Shown: positions 24,207 through 36,828 of the stretch, one piece after another
Layout: every line of letters starts with the position of its first letter
Position numbering within the stretch: position 1 is the stretch's first letter
Assembly: GCA_019722365.1 (NCBI GenBank)
Contig: JADFUC010002134.1
Coordinates: 62,001-126,000 of the forward strand
Source of the DNA: Lithospermum erythrorhizon
Taxonomy: Eukaryota > Streptophyta > Magnoliopsida > Boraginales > Boraginaceae
Length of the DNA stretch: 64,000 bases
Direction: 5' to 3'
The notes under the pieces: generated by a model
Told to the model about the DNA's origin: nothing
Database searches by the model: none
Seen by the model: the letters and a program-made list of their open reading frames with translations, nothing else
Made by a program: the position numbers and the translations under genes

Positions 24207-26540
24207 ATAGAATTACATGATGGTTGAGAGTTACAATCTCTTACCTATTCCACCTTTTGGAAGTTACACGGCGATAATTAACTACTACCGAGAATAATTT
24301 TCACGATTAAAATTAATAAATCGTTCTAAAAGAAGTAATTGTATAAATAGATACAATTAGCTAGCAAACCATTTATGTTCTCACAAAAAAGTATAAACAA
24401 AGTTTTCCGTATTTATTAATCCCAGCGATATTAAGCTCTTCATACTTGATAATATGGCTTAAATGAGCCTCCTCTTTTTTATTATAAATGGCACCAGATT
24501 GCATAGAGTTGAAATTTTTGTGAGTTGTACCATCTTCTAAATGATAGCATGGTTTGTCTTTCTATTTTTTTGAACATGTAACACATAAAAATATTTTTCT
24601 ATATATATTATATTTCATCTTTTACTATTTCCCCCTTCATGCATATATATTTATATAAGAAGAATTATAGACAATTAGAATTTTGCATGAGATGAACGAA
24701 AAAGGTATCTAACTATTAATTGTTATAAGTAATTTTTTGATTGATTATTTTTCTATGTAATATTTTATTATTATTATTATGCATATAATTTGTCGTTGAT
24801 TATCTTATTATAATAAATGTATCAAAGATACTGAGTCTCTTGAAAACTGAAAAAATATTAATGATATTTTTGGATATGGTAAATAGAACTTGAATTAAAA
24901 TTAACATTCTTCATATGATTTATAACTTGAGATTAAAAAGAGGGTTTGTGTGAGTTTAACAAAGAAGATACACACAACTATATTATATTTCTTATCCCAT
25001 GAGCATATATAAAAATCCTCAATAGCTTAGTTATATCTTTAGCTGTGTTTTTTAATACTTACTCAATTATGTATATATAGAGATTTAATTCTACAAAATT
25101 TAAAATACTTGACAAAGATTAATTGGATGACAAAACATAGATTAAATTCTATAAAACTTAAAATAAGTAGAATATTAGTCTCAATGATTCTTGCAAAAAA
25201 AAAAAAGTGACATTATTATGTACTTATTACAAAAGATAGTACATAAATAAAGACATGGTTAAATGAGATGTTAGTATGTTTTATCTAATTATGATTAATC
25301 CGCAGTCGATTCTAATAAATTATGAATGCATCTTCTATATAACATTCTACAATCTTTGATAGAGATGAAACTATTAAAAACTTAAGTTGTATACTTTAAG
25401 TTATATATAAATATTTTGATATATTCAAAAATTGTCAAGAATGAAAATCTTAGTTATATGTACTTTAAATTTTAGGAGTGTAATTTTATAACACCTAAAA
25501 AGAGTACATTAAAATACTTTAAAAAATTGATACTTGTCATTTCTATTATCGATCTAGGTATATATCACCTTCAAAAATATAAAATGAAATTAAAATTATA
25601 TTTCTATCTATTTTTGTGGTTTGAATCTAAAAATATATTTGTTGAAATTTTCATACAAATAGAAGAAAAAAAAATTATGTTTATTCTAATTTTAAAAAAT
25701 ATCTTACTATTTGAATATTTTTCAATTTATTTATTTGAAGTAAATAGCTAGCATAAATATATTAGTGAGCTAACACATAAATTTCTTTATATTATATGCA
25801 TTAAATGTACATTATTAATCAATTTTGTTCGCTCTGTTGTAGCGTAATATATATTAATAGTATAAAACAAATATAGCAATATCATTGTTCTATGTTAAAC
25901 AAAATGAAGCCGTATATATGTCAAAACTCAAACAAACCAATTGCAGCCATGTTTAAGATACACACAATATAAAGATAATCTTATCATTTGATAAAATCCC
26001 TTATTTTGTCCATTTCTTTTGTCTATGTATCATTTATTTTTTCCTTTGTTTATCTCAAATGCATTGAACAACGCTAAAACAAACGACGCACCCCTCAGCT
26101 ACCCATGTGGACATGTTCACTGTTTAGATTTGAGAAATTTATCGGATCAACTTAATCGACTACCTATACTTAAATCTCGATTTTTGACAAATAAATTTCG
26201 ATTTTTGACAATATTTTATACTAATCGGCAGAGTTTTGATTAGTACAAATTAGTCATTAGAGTTGCATAAATGCCACTCATATAATAAATGAATGAAGTT
26301 TGCAAAAGTAAAGACTTCATTCTAGTAATTTTTAAAGTTAAAATTATGTCCAATGACCATATGTGCAACAACTACGTTATTTTACACATACTAAAACTTA
26401 TGAGATAGACTAAATCTCGAATTTCTACGAAGTTCAATAACTATTTGTGCAATTTATCTCATTGGACTCAACCCCCTCCTCCCTCCTACATTAATAGGCC
26501 CTTCGTTGAGCATATCTAACGTATAAATCAACCTAAGCAA
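24207..26540. other. Intergenic, upstream of DOG1-like gene
   Basis: Very A+T-rich, with no supported gene. Open frames at 25527-25751 and 26019-26243 are low-complexity translations. The last few hundred bases presumably include the promoter of the DOG1-like gene, but I see no decisive element. Confidence 0.4.
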
Positions 26541-26550
26541 GCGACCGATC

Positions 26551-27387
26551 ATGTGTAAGCCAACAATGAAAGTAGAGTCTTCCCAAGCTGTTTTGCCAAA
26601 TGTCATTTATCAAGAAAAACAAAACTTTCCCAACTTCTTTGAAAGTTGGATTTCAGAACAAAACCAAGATTTAGAGAAACTTATCTCAGCTTTAAATGAT
26701 TATGATGAAGATCAATCTGAAGGATTATTGGTTCCTCTCATTGACAATGTTTTCCAGCATTATGAGCACTATTATGAAGAGAAGTCTAGGTGGGCAAATG
26801 AAGATGTGTTGAAAATGTTGAACCCTTCTTGGAGGAGCAATTTTGAGGATGCTTTCTTGTGGATTGGTGGTTGGAGGCCAAGCATGGCTTTCCACTTGAT
26901 TTATTCCAAGTGTGGAATCCAACTCGAGGCGAAGCTCTCTGAGTTGATCAGAGGGCTTGCAACCGAGGACCTCGGGGATCTCTCCCCGAGCCAACTTGGA
27001 CAAATTGATGAATTGCAGAGAAAAACAATCAAGAATGAGAAGGAAATTACTGAGAAACATGCCACGCATCAGGAGACAGTGGCTGATGCTTCGATGATCA
27101 AGTTATCTAACATGGTCTCGGACATGCTAAGGTCCGGGGCTGGGGAGGCTGCTCGGGTAGGGGACGTTGTGGATGAGCAAGTGGAGCCAACATTGAAACC
27201 AAAGGAGGAAGGTTTATTGGAAACCTTACAAATGGCTGATGATCTCAGGTTGAAAACACTCAGGGAGATCATCAAGATATTGAGTCCTGTACAAGTAGTT
27301 CATTTCCTGATTGCTGCAGCTGAGTTGCACTTGAGGATTCATGATTGGGGAAAGATGAAAGATGCTCGAAATGGTATCAATATATAA
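26551..27387 (+). CDS. DOG1-domain protein (DOG1-like, DOGL family), 278 aa
   Basis: A single uninterrupted frame of 278 residues. The DOG1 domain begins at about residue 26 (FPNFFESWISEQNQDLEKLI). It continues through the family hallmark LNPSWRSNFEDAFLWIGGWRP (90-110) and SMAFHLIYSKCGIQLEAKL, and ends with the C-terminal helix SPVQVVHFLIAAAELHLRIHDWG. The domain is shared with the C-terminal half of TGA-type bZIP factors, but no bZIP is present, so this is a stand-alone DOG1-like protein. The founding member controls seed dormancy by binding AHG1-type PP2C phosphatases and heme; other DOGL genes act in seed maturation and ABA response. Which of these applies is not decided by sequence alone. 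ATG at 26551 is the first in frame. The 3' flank carries a duplicated palindromic segment. Confidence 0.93.
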   Translation: MCKPTMKVESSQAVLPNVIYQEKQNFPNFFESWISEQNQDLEKLISALNDYDEDQSEGLLVPLIDNVFQHYEHYYEEKSRWANEDVLKMLNPSWRSNFEDAFLWIGGWRPSMAFHLIYSKCGIQLEAKLSELIRGLATEDLGDLSPSQLGQIDELQRKTIKNEKEITEKHATHQETVADASMIKLSNMVSDMLRSGAGEAARVGDVVDEQVEPTLKPKEEGLLETLQMADDLRLKTLREIIKILSPVQVVHFLIAAAELHLRIHDWGKMKDARNGINI

Positions 27388-27443
27388 CATCAACAGCCCC
27401 AGTGCCTCCGCAGAAGCTCTCGCCTACCATTACAATAAATTTG

Positions 27444-27543
27444 AAAGCTACTACTATTAGTAGTAAACAAGAAGGTCCTGTACTAGTTTTTCGTTTTCTT
27501 TTTTTAAAGCAACTACTATTAGTAGTAAACAAGAAGGTCTTGT
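27444..27543 (+). repeat. Duplicated palindrome-bearing segment in the DOG1-like 3' flank
   Basis: A ~37-base segment (27444-27480) recurs at 27506-27543 with two or three differences. Each copy contains the perfect palindrome ACTACTATTAGTAGT, which could fold as a small hairpin in the transcript. Confidence 0.85.
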
Positions 27544-27599
27544 GAAAGAGCAGCTGAAGTTTTGTCAATGATGGCCTAGGAAGGAGATACTTTAAGGAT

Positions 27600-29480
27600 T
27601 GCATGTTTGAAGCTTGTATTAGGTTGTTACTATTGATATCTATTTGAAGTTTATTCTAACAAAAGTTCTTAAACTTTCCTCATCCAACATCAAATCTGCA
27701 AGACATCAAAAAGTTTCATTCATTTTGGCTTAAACAAATCATGGCAAGTGTCTTTTGACAAATAAATTGCAAATAGGCAAGACTTCCTAGTACAAAAGGA
27801 TGCCAACAATCTTGCATAACAATAAAGGTTGACGTTCGGGATACAACTTGATTCCTACACAATAACTTAGTTGATTGCAACCCATCATGGCTGAAATTTG
27901 GTTCAAACTACTTATAGCAGTTAACTGGCCAAGAACAGGCCTTGCCACTCAAAACTCGAACAAGAGATCTATCGACATTTCATTCGTAACTAATAACAAG
28001 TTCTATAGCAAGAGGCTTCATAATGTAAATTTGTGTCAACTAACTTGCAAAGGTTTCATATTGATGCAATGCAAAGATATAGGTAAAACTGTACAACGAT
28101 CAAATGCCTAGAAATATCTAAATGAAGAAGAAAAATGTCCAGCCTAAATCTACACAAATAATGCCAATGCAAAATTAATTTTTAAGCATTTGCATGACAC
28201 GAATACTTGAGAAGATACTCATCAAGTTTAACTTACTTCAATAGACCCTTCCAATTACATTACATAAATTATTACTTGGTAAATAATTTTACCTTAGATA
28301 ACTAGACACTAGTTATTACTTACAATATAATTGCAAGCTCCAATTACAATGAATGCGTTATAGACAGCCAGACACTAGATTTTTATGAGGACTTGACACA
28401 ATTCCGATCTGATCACTAAATACAGCATACGTAAGCCCCTAGTCCTTGCGTTATAGTCATTCAACCAAGATGCAATCTGATCAGGTTGTGTGTGAGCCAT
28501 GAGATTTTAGTTTCCATATTGATGTATCATAATTAGATGTTCTTAAGTAGGTGATAGTCTGTGATAAATGTCAAACAGTAATTAACTCAGGCAACTTTAA
28601 ACCAATTTTCAGAAAAATGCATAGCCTATTAGCCTACAATATAAAAATCATAATCTGAAGCAAACTTCATATAGTCTTCAAATAAATAACAAACTACAAA
28701 TCAGATAAAAAAGATGATGTGACATAGCTGGACATTGAGTCAAATTTCAATGAATTGCAAACTCCCTAATTTTTTATTTTTTTGGAAACAATATCGTTTT
28801 AATCGATTTTTTTATTAAAAAACGCTTGACCAAAACTGCGCCGTTTTAAGCGCAACGTTTTTATCTTTCTTGTCAGTCGAAAGCAATTTACGCTCTCTGC
28901 AGTTGTTATCGGCCCGTAGAGTTGATTTTTTTTCCTCGGCTGTGTTGGCTCACGAGCGAATCAAAACGAGATGCGCTCAGAAATTTAGAGAAATTAGTTA
29001 ACTTGTGATCTTAGATTATAAGGGTCAATTGCCAAAATCAGATAATTTATTAAAACCTAATATATAGTACTTAATAGAAAGAAAATAACCTGATTTTCAA
29101 GAATTATTAGAAGATTTGAGATATTATTTCGTAATTATACAATGGACTATCAATTTATAGTACAAATTTGGCAAATGTAAGTTATCAAAATAAAAAAGGT
29201 GCTAGCAAGATTTGAACATTGCCCAACAACTAGTTAATGCATTAAACACCAATTACTCTAGACATCAATGAAGCTTTTAAAGGTGACCACACCTGTCATG
29301 CAAATAAAAAATTGAAAGCTATCTAACAAAGGACAAACAAAATCATGAAGTAGAGAACTTTAAATCACACTGCATTCCTAGGGTGAAATGTTTAAATCAA
29401 ACCTTCAAGTTTGAAATGGAGGAAGTAACGTTTTCAATATACATAAAGAGATCGAGATGGATACATTAAGAAGGAGAGAA
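27600..29480. other. Intergenic, no supported gene
   Basis: No convincing gene. A minus-strand stretch at 28505-28380 reads openly for about 40 codons (…QIASWLNDYNARTRG…), but no splice context or homologue is evident to me. Around 28800-28990 the sequence is slightly richer in G+C without a recognisable feature. Confidence 0.35.
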
Positions 29481-29490
29481 GCTTAAAATA

Positions 29491-29981
29491 CTCCCTTCAT
29501 CCTAAAAATATTCCCTCTTTAAATTTTGATGAGTTTGATTTTTTAATATAGGGTATATATATAGTTTTTTGTGAGAAATATATACAGATATTGTATTTGT
29601 AACGTAATTTGGTGTTAATATGATACTCCCTCCATTCCACGAAGATTATCCACTCTTTTTTATAGTTATAACTTTTAAACTTTTATCTTAAATATATTTG
29701 TTTGTATTGTATAATATTTGATAAAAAATATATCAATGAAAAAAGTTTGAAAATGTATTTTTTATTGATATAGTTATCATCAAGTATTATACAATACAAA
29801 CAAAAATATTTACGGTCAAAATTTGAGAGATAAACAAAAAGTCAAAACTGAACAATCTTTGTGAGATGGAGATAGTAATTTTTTATACTCAGATCAGATT
29901 TAAGTGTGCCAATTAAGTTTACAAGTTTCTTAATCTTGACTATTTAAAAAGCTATTTAAACGATTTTTTTAACGATGAAGG
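29491..29981. mobile_element. MITE family B copy, split by a nested MITE
   Basis: The left end CTCCCTTCATCCTAAAAATA and the right end, reverse-complemented CCTTCATCGTTAAAAAAATC, form inverted repeats flanked by TA (29489-29490 and 29982-29983). The interior on both sides of the inner element matches the element at 8133-8360 (for example 'gtgccaattaagtttacaag' against 'gtgtcaattaaggtgtttg'). Without the insert it is about 240 bases. Confidence 0.7.
29626..29875. mobile_element. Stowaway-like MITE, family A, nested inside family B copy
   Basis: Flanked by TA (29624-29625 and 29876-29877). The ends CTCCCTCCATTCCACGAAGA and, from the right, CTATCTCCATCTCACAAAGA are clear inverted repeats. The interior is itself an imperfect foldback: 'tttgtttgtattgtataata' reappears inverted as 'tattatacaatacaaacaaa'. 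Confidence 0.9.
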
Positions 29982-29989
29982 TATATATT

Positions 29990-32780
29990 TTACCGGGCTT
30001 AGCATATGGTGTACATACCAGTAAGTCCACAAGACCTAATTTCTACTTACATGCGTAAGGATACTTAAGCAAATTTCTTAAGCACCTATTAATAAACATA
30101 TTAAATCATCAATTTAAGTGACTTTCTCATCCGTTGGCTATGATAAAACAGGGGGCCTTTTGTCATTTCACACGTATTAAAAAAATTAGATAACAAATCA
30201 ATAATAATGCTACCATTTTTCTCGCCATCTAATTAATCTGTTTCCTTTTTTTTGGCTTCATGCTACAATCTCACCATCTTTTTTATCTGTCCTACTTTTT
30301 TGCTTTCAATTACCTTTTTCACATATTATTAAATGATTTTGATTTTACCCATTAGTCTTTATTTTGTCTCTAATTTTTTCCTTTCCATATTTTTGTGGCT
30401 TGAATTCCTATCTACGTTTATGTCATTAAATACATGTCATGTCAGTACGTATTATTATAACCAAGCAATGAAATTTTGTAATTTGATTTTGATTTTGATT
30501 TTTCATCTATTCAAATTTTCAAATTCGATTTTATTGATCTCCTTCATTCTTGATCTAAACCAAATCAACATTAACTATGGACAACAAGATCTCCGATTCA
30601 GTTTTTTCTATTTGTTCATATCTTTATTTTTTTTAAACCGCATTTTTCTTTTTGTCTATCATCTTGTTAATGTTTTGTTTTATTTTTTCAGTGGTGTCTA
30701 CTTATGCAATGTGCTTGATGTTCCTGTAATCACCATAAATTACTTGTAATGATCATAGTTAGCAAAAACTCATAACCAAAAACCTTTAAAATTATGGCAG
30801 TATTTGTAGGTTTTACAAAAAGGAAAAAAAACTCATACAAATGGCCAATTCCAACCTGAAATGGCAATTAACTATTTCAATCTATAACCAATTTAGTTGC
30901 AAAATTTTAAACCAGTTTTGTTATGACTTTGCTTGTGTTTAGACTTCATAATCCATCTATATATATAATTATGTAACATAATACTAAAATTAATAAAACT
31001 TTTGAAGACAAATTCGCAATTAAATAATAAACTCAAATAAATATCCATTAACTAAAATATAAAAAAATCCATTTTTTACATACAAAAACTCTATTTTTTC
31101 ACAAAGATCCACAAACGAAATTGGAAAAGATCAAAAAAATTCTAACAACTCTAAGTTATATCATAAGAATCTTCACATAATTGTTCTAGCCAACATGACA
31201 TTAAAATTCATTAAAAACTCAAAAAAGAAAAAACCCAACCACAAATGTGAAATTTAAAAAGATTCAATTTTTATTCAAACCTAAGCTTAGTAGGTTTCTC
31301 CTTGCATCGATTAGCCAAAGACTTCTTGAGATCAACAACATGATTTCAATTTTGGATTGTTTTCTTCAAAATTGGGGTGTCAGATTTACAGGGTTGTGCT
31401 CTTCAACAATTTTTTCGGAGATTATGGTTAGTTTTTGTGATTCTGGAGATCAGGTTGGGAGCAATTTTGTTTTGATTTCAATTTGCTAAAGAAATGGAGA
31501 AAACTTTGGGATTTCATGTGATATGGTAACTGTTAATGAGGGGTGGGTGTTAAAGTGGCCTGTTATCGTTCAGTTCGGTCGGTCTCCAGCCAGATACTCG
31601 GATGAACATTATCTTATTATTAGTTTAACCGGACTCCACCGGTAATCTCTCCGAACTTTTTTCTTGGGCCAGTGGAAACATATCGGATGAATCACGGATC
31701 GATTTTTACGTCGATTCCAGAGTGAATCCGTCAAAAAATCAAAATCGGAAAGAAAAAAACACAAAATCGAGAAAAATCAATTAATCGATTCTTTTACCGG
31801 GTTAGCGTCCAAATTAGCATGGGTTTGGTTCGAATTTTAGAATCGAGGCTGAGGAAGGCGTTAATGGGCCGGATCACAGGGGGCCGGATCTTGGGCAATT
31901 CCCGAATAATCCGATGATAGACTATTATATTCAACAATTATCCTTGCATTTCATATCAAAAATCAAAGAAATTTTGTATTTAAATTTTACGAATGAATTA
32001 AATAGACTATTAAATAAACTTTTTAAGCAAGCTGTTTAAAAAAATAATTAAGCACCTAAAGTACTCTTCACAAACGGAATAGAGATTCAATTTGTCCATA
32101 TTAATTAGTAATATTAGTAAAGGTGTGAAATGTAAATAATCAAATTAAATAGTACTCCATTAAACTAATGTTCACTTAATTACCAGTTCATATTGACGAT
32201 TCATACTTTAATGATTGATACGAACTTTAAAAAAATATGAAATCATCACACTAATATTCCGTCTAGATCATTGATCTAGAATTCAAAAATTGATGCATAT
32301 TATTACATGAAAAAGATAATGGGTGCACCGACCTCTTCTTATTATCATCTTCAATTTTCTCCCATATTTAGTAAGAAATAACAAAAATTGATGCAATAAA
32401 TCAAATGTATGTTCAACAAGGACAATTGACGATTCAGTACGTAAAGACAATTGATACAAACTTGAACTGCTGCATGATGTATACTCTTAGATGGCAAATG
32501 ATAACGAGTGCACCTTGTGACTTGTTCATTACATTATTCATTTCTTGATGTTGTTCAGAAAATGTACTACTTTAGAGTATAATTTGGGCATTTGTTTTTG
32601 GAATTCATGGATCTATTCTTACAATCTTAAATTATCTCCCAAATTTATTAGTACATTAAAAACTTAATTAACAAAACTGATGCAATGAATAAATGCTTAA
32701 CAAACACATCAGAATATAACATTACCTTAGATAATATACAACGTCCTTAATTTTAAATATTTTCTTACAAAACTTCAATC
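29990..32780. other. Intergenic with possible hAT-type debris
   Basis: The open frames at 30333-30749 (138 codons) and 31247-31489 are T-rich translations without gene-like features. From about 31540 to 31930 the sequence contains CGGTCGG/CCGGACT/GGGCCGGATC motifs in both orientations, resembling the G+C-rich subterminal regions of hAT elements; the ends are unclear. Confidence 0.4.
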
Positions 32781-32788
32781 CTAAGTCA

Positions 32789-35303
32789 TTATATTCTAAC
32801 AAGGTGGGCATCGCAACGATGACCATCATCATCGTCCACAAAGCTAACATCGATCTCTTTGGAGTTGTTGAAAGAAAACACAATTTTACCATTACAATTA
32901 ACATTCAACCCATTGTAACGTGATCTAGGCTCGGAGCCTCCATATATACTAAGCTTCCAACGCATCGATATTGAGACTGCCGCATTACCACTTGAATTGC
33001 CTCCATTATTCGAATCATTCTCGTTCAATTCCGAGATGGAACATAAAGTGTTACGAAACTTCAAAACAAGATCTGTAACAGTATTTGTCCCCTAGGAATT
33101 ACAATAAAAAACAATTCAATTGAGGAGTTATTGAAAAAATGAAATAAAACAATTCATAGTGTTACATATGCAAGTGTTATCAAGAGAAATACAAACAGGA
33201 AACAATATAAATTTCAGATTCTTCAAGCACGCAAAACGCATTGCCGTTGAGACTATTTCGCCCCAATAATGTGCTCTGGGGTGAATCGAACATCTCAAAG
33301 ATACTAAGAATCACCCTCTTGTTAATGGACAAATTAATCAAGAGACTCCTTTAGATCAAAGATAATGACAGACTTGAGAGAGTTTTTGCTTTATAAAAGA
33401 AAAAGATCAAATAGACAGTTAATTCTCTAAAAAACTACCCCAAAATATATATAAATTTGCTTAAAATTGTCAAAAATCGTAAAAAAATTGTTCGGATCGG
33501 AACGTAGGTCGGACCTTACAACACCCGACCTAATCCCAACCTTAAAATTAAAATGGGCAGTTAAAGTTCGGCTATTGGTTCAAGAGGAAGCAACCCCGAC
33601 CAACTCCCAATGTTTGTCGGAAATGTCCAACACATAGTATGTAAGGCCATCAATTTAAAGGAACAAGCAAGAAAACAAGATTACTTTTATAGATGGGCTC
33701 AATATATTTCAATTATTTATTTATTTTTTTCAATTTTTCAAGCACCATAACTTATCAAATCACATTTTTATTGGTATCTATTACTATATATAATTGAAAT
33801 GAATAAATAATCGAAGTATAGTAGAGAATGGCGTCGTGCAAAAATATAACAGAGGATATGAAGCCATATAGATGGCATAGGTGGAGTTTTTATGGTTTGT
33901 TACTTTGTTTTGTTTTGGGTGAGTTGGTGATAATGGATCATGGTTGAATTACGCATCTGTTTTATTGGGATTTACTCCCTCCGTTTATTTTTAGTTGCCT
34001 TTTTAACCATTTATACATAAATTAAAAAAATAAAAATTTAGTTAAAAAGTACATTAAAAATGTAGAATGACAATTACTTGAAACTATATCATTGGTTGGT
34101 TGATAATTTAATAACAAAAAATAGATAAAAAATTACATTAAAAATATAAAATTAGAATTTTCTATACTAGAATGAATGACACGTAATTTGAAAAAAAAAA
34201 ATTACCTACAAAGATAAGTATATAGAACGGAGGGAACAATAAATAATTTCATCTAGATGAACAATTCTCACACCATAGCAGATTTAACAAGAAAACTAAA
34301 TTCCTTCAAACAATATTTTAATATATTTATGTCGATTCACCTTTACTAAACTCCATATTTTAATATATTTATTTCGATTCACCTCTACTAAACTCCAGTA
34401 AATTGGTTTTAAAAGTTTAATCCCACTACTCGAAAACCCCAATCCAAACTCACAATTAGTCTCACAAATTTACGGCGAGTATATGTACAGTCACATACCT
34501 ACAAATACGTCTCGAAAGTCACATACCAATCGTCTCAGGCTGCACTACAAACACTTAACAAGGCATTTCCCCTACATCTTCAATTAATTATTATTAAAAT
34601 AAATGAGGGAATCAAAAAATTTATATAAAGGAGACAAAATAATTAATATTATATAAATGAAGAAAAATTTACAAAAATTTGAGACGAACAACAATTTTCA
34701 AATAAATAAATGATAAAATTACATTTTTTAATAATAAAAATATAATTTTGAGAATTTTAGAGGCGATTAACAAAGTACACACGAAAATTCCTCCACTGAA
34801 TAGAGCCTGATTAAATGACGAGTAAGCTCCTAACCCTTGGCTCGTTAAAACAAAGACTAAGGTAACATGGAACCTCCAGGGCTTATAATGTATGCTCTAG
34901 CAAGACATAAAAAAAATATGATATATTTATAACCTAAGTACAATTAAATTATTACCTGTGAGAAAGACGGATGGTGAGCCGAGGCAACGACGACACTCCT
35001 ATCTTTATCAAGCACGTCCGCATTGATAGATTCATACAAGAATCTGTATACATTATCGGTGTTTTCGACCGAAAACGTTAATTTCCAATCCGATGTTACA
35101 TATTCATGATTGGGGGAGACCCTAAAGTTTTGTGCTTCGGATGATAAATGAGTGATACGAGGAGCCTGAGGATCTGTAACTATGAAGTAAAAGGGAGTGA
35201 GGAATATAATTATCAAGATTGAGGTTAAGAAAACAAATACAATTCGCATTTGTCTATCTTGTTGTCGTTGAGAATTTCTGGGATTCCAAAGCTTCTCCAT
35301 CAT
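32789..35303 (-). CDS. NDR1/HIN1-like (NHL) protein with LEA_2 domain, 216 aa
   Basis: Two exons: 34956-35303 (116 codons) and 32789-33091 (100 codons plus stop), phase 0. The donor is CACAG|GTAATA and the acceptor CCTAG|GGGACA. The join restores the family motif HHPSFSQ|GTNTVTDLVL, equivalent to the 'P-F-x-Q-G' turn of NHL proteins, which strongly supports the model. Residues 1-20 are basic and cytoplasmic, 21-42 form one hydrophobic membrane segment, and the LEA_2 domain covers about 55-200 (WKLTFSVENTDN, FLYESINADVLDKD, ISMRWKLSIYGGSEPRSRYN, LNVNCNGKIV). NHL proteins sit in the plasma membrane and many act in defence or abiotic stress; the specific role is unknown here. The 1.86-kb intron contains a MITE and further repeat-like DNA. 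Confidence 0.88.
33975..34236. mobile_element. MITE with CTCCCTCCGTT ends in the NHL intron
   Basis: The left end is CTCCCTCCGTTTATTTTTAG and the right end, reverse-complemented, GTTCCCTCCGTTCTATATAC. It is preceded by TA. The interior shares 'ttggttgataatttaataa' with 20100-20120. Confidence 0.75.
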
Positions 35304-35524
35304 TATATTTGTTGTTCTTGATAGAATTTAATTTCTCAAATTGGTGTCCGGTATGAAAACTAAAAAAATGTAATTAGGGTTTTAGTTTAATTTGAAGGCG
35401 TATCATTGTAGTAATATAAGAGTTCTATTCTGACCCTAATATATAGTAGGCTCATACTATGCGCGCTCTTCTTAACAGGATTTAGTCACCTTTAATAATT
35501 GATTGCCAAATTTGATTTATGTAA

Positions 35525-35655
35525 GTTTGACCCAAAAGCTCGATTGACATCAGTTTTAATGAAATCGATCGAGCTTAATAGAGTAACATTAAATTGAGTT
35601 CGAATTATACCAATTGAGCCTCCACTTTTCAACCAATTGAGCTTTTGGATCAAAC
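35525..35655. mobile_element. 131-bp foldback element with 22-bp inverted repeats
   Basis: Bases 35525-35546 are repeated in inverted orientation at 35634-35655 with 20 of 22 positions matching (core CCAAAAGCTC / GAGCTTTTGG). Inside, 'caattgagcc...cttttcaacc' is partly duplicated. It is too short to code and could be a minimal MITE or a hairpin. Confidence 0.7.
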
Positions 35656-35659
35656 TTTT

Positions 35660-36825
35660 CAACCAAATTAAACCTTGTCAAGTATTTGACCCAATCCATG
35701 ATGATTATTAAAGGCAACTCTACCATACAATTTAATCTGAGGGCGTTGTATGTTAGCTCACATGTCTTTTATTTGATTGTTTGAAGGATGAATATTTATT
35801 CTCAGCTTTACTTTTGAAATACTATATGAATTTATATGAAAGATTAAGTCACTTTTATATTTGAATTTCAAGGAAATATGGTATAATATGTCGTGTTCAA
35901 TGTCTCTTAATTACATTTCATTTCTGGATTAGAATTCTTCATTATTTTTTATTTTTTATCCCATTTTATACTATAAGTGTAGTATCATTATTAATTTATT
36001 ACTAATTGCTTGAAATGTAAAATCATCAATCTATGTTAGTTATTTAAATTCACAAGTATGGTGCTTACTAAAAATATCATAGGGGTATATTGAAAAATGC
36101 TCGATTTTAAAGTGAAAGAGAATTAAAAGAGATATTTTTGTTAGAATTTAAAATGTTGGCTTTGGGTGGGTGATGAGTTCCAAAAGCATGACCATGATGA
36201 GTTCAAAAGCATGATAATTAAGCGTGGGATAACTACATTCCTGAGGTACTACTACAGCAAATGTTTAGTGTCTCTACTGCTTAATATGAATTCGGTCTCT
36301 AGCGGCGCATAGGCTACCGATAATTTAATGTCGATCGAATTTTTAGTAAAGAAATCTTGGGTTTAATTCTCGTTGAGAACATATCCTCGTTAGGTTCACC
36401 TAATCCCCCCTTTAAATAGTGATATCCATTAGTTCAATTAGGAAATTTATTATATAGTACTTGAGTACTCAATATTATAATAAAAATACCAAAGAAAAAT
36501 ATTTGTTGTTTAAATTCAAAAGAAGACGACTTACAAGAATGGGCGATGCAAGAGCAGTAGTAAGCTTCAATAATATTCTTTTGTTTAGCCCAACAGTTTA
36601 ATACTTCTAATATTCTTTTTGCACTGTCAATTTATCTCGCTGTGGGTTAGGGGGGGGGAGGTAAGGCTAAACTCCATATTTTTTAGATGAATATATGCAC
36701 GTAACAATTTGTTAGTACTAAATTATTAGGATATATTAGCTTGAAATTTAAAGGAGGCGGCGGGGAACGTCCTTTCGTCGCGATTACGTTAAATCTTGCA
36801 TTTCATGTGAAACACTAGTAACGAC
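35660..36825. other. Intergenic, no gene seen
   Basis: No supported coding sequence. A G run occurs at about 36650-36660. The final 60 bases before the next element are G+C-richer. Confidence 0.4.
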
Positions 36826-36828
36826 TTA

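Noticed and set aside
28380..28505. Minus-strand ~40-codon reading (QIASWLNDYNARTRG)
   Set aside because: Looks protein-like but is isolated, without splice sites or a homologue I recognise.
30333..30749. 138-codon open frame, plus strand
   Set aside because: It is a translation of T-rich DNA (long Phe/Leu/Ile runs) without a domain, neighbouring splice signals or sensible codon use; expected by chance in such sequence.
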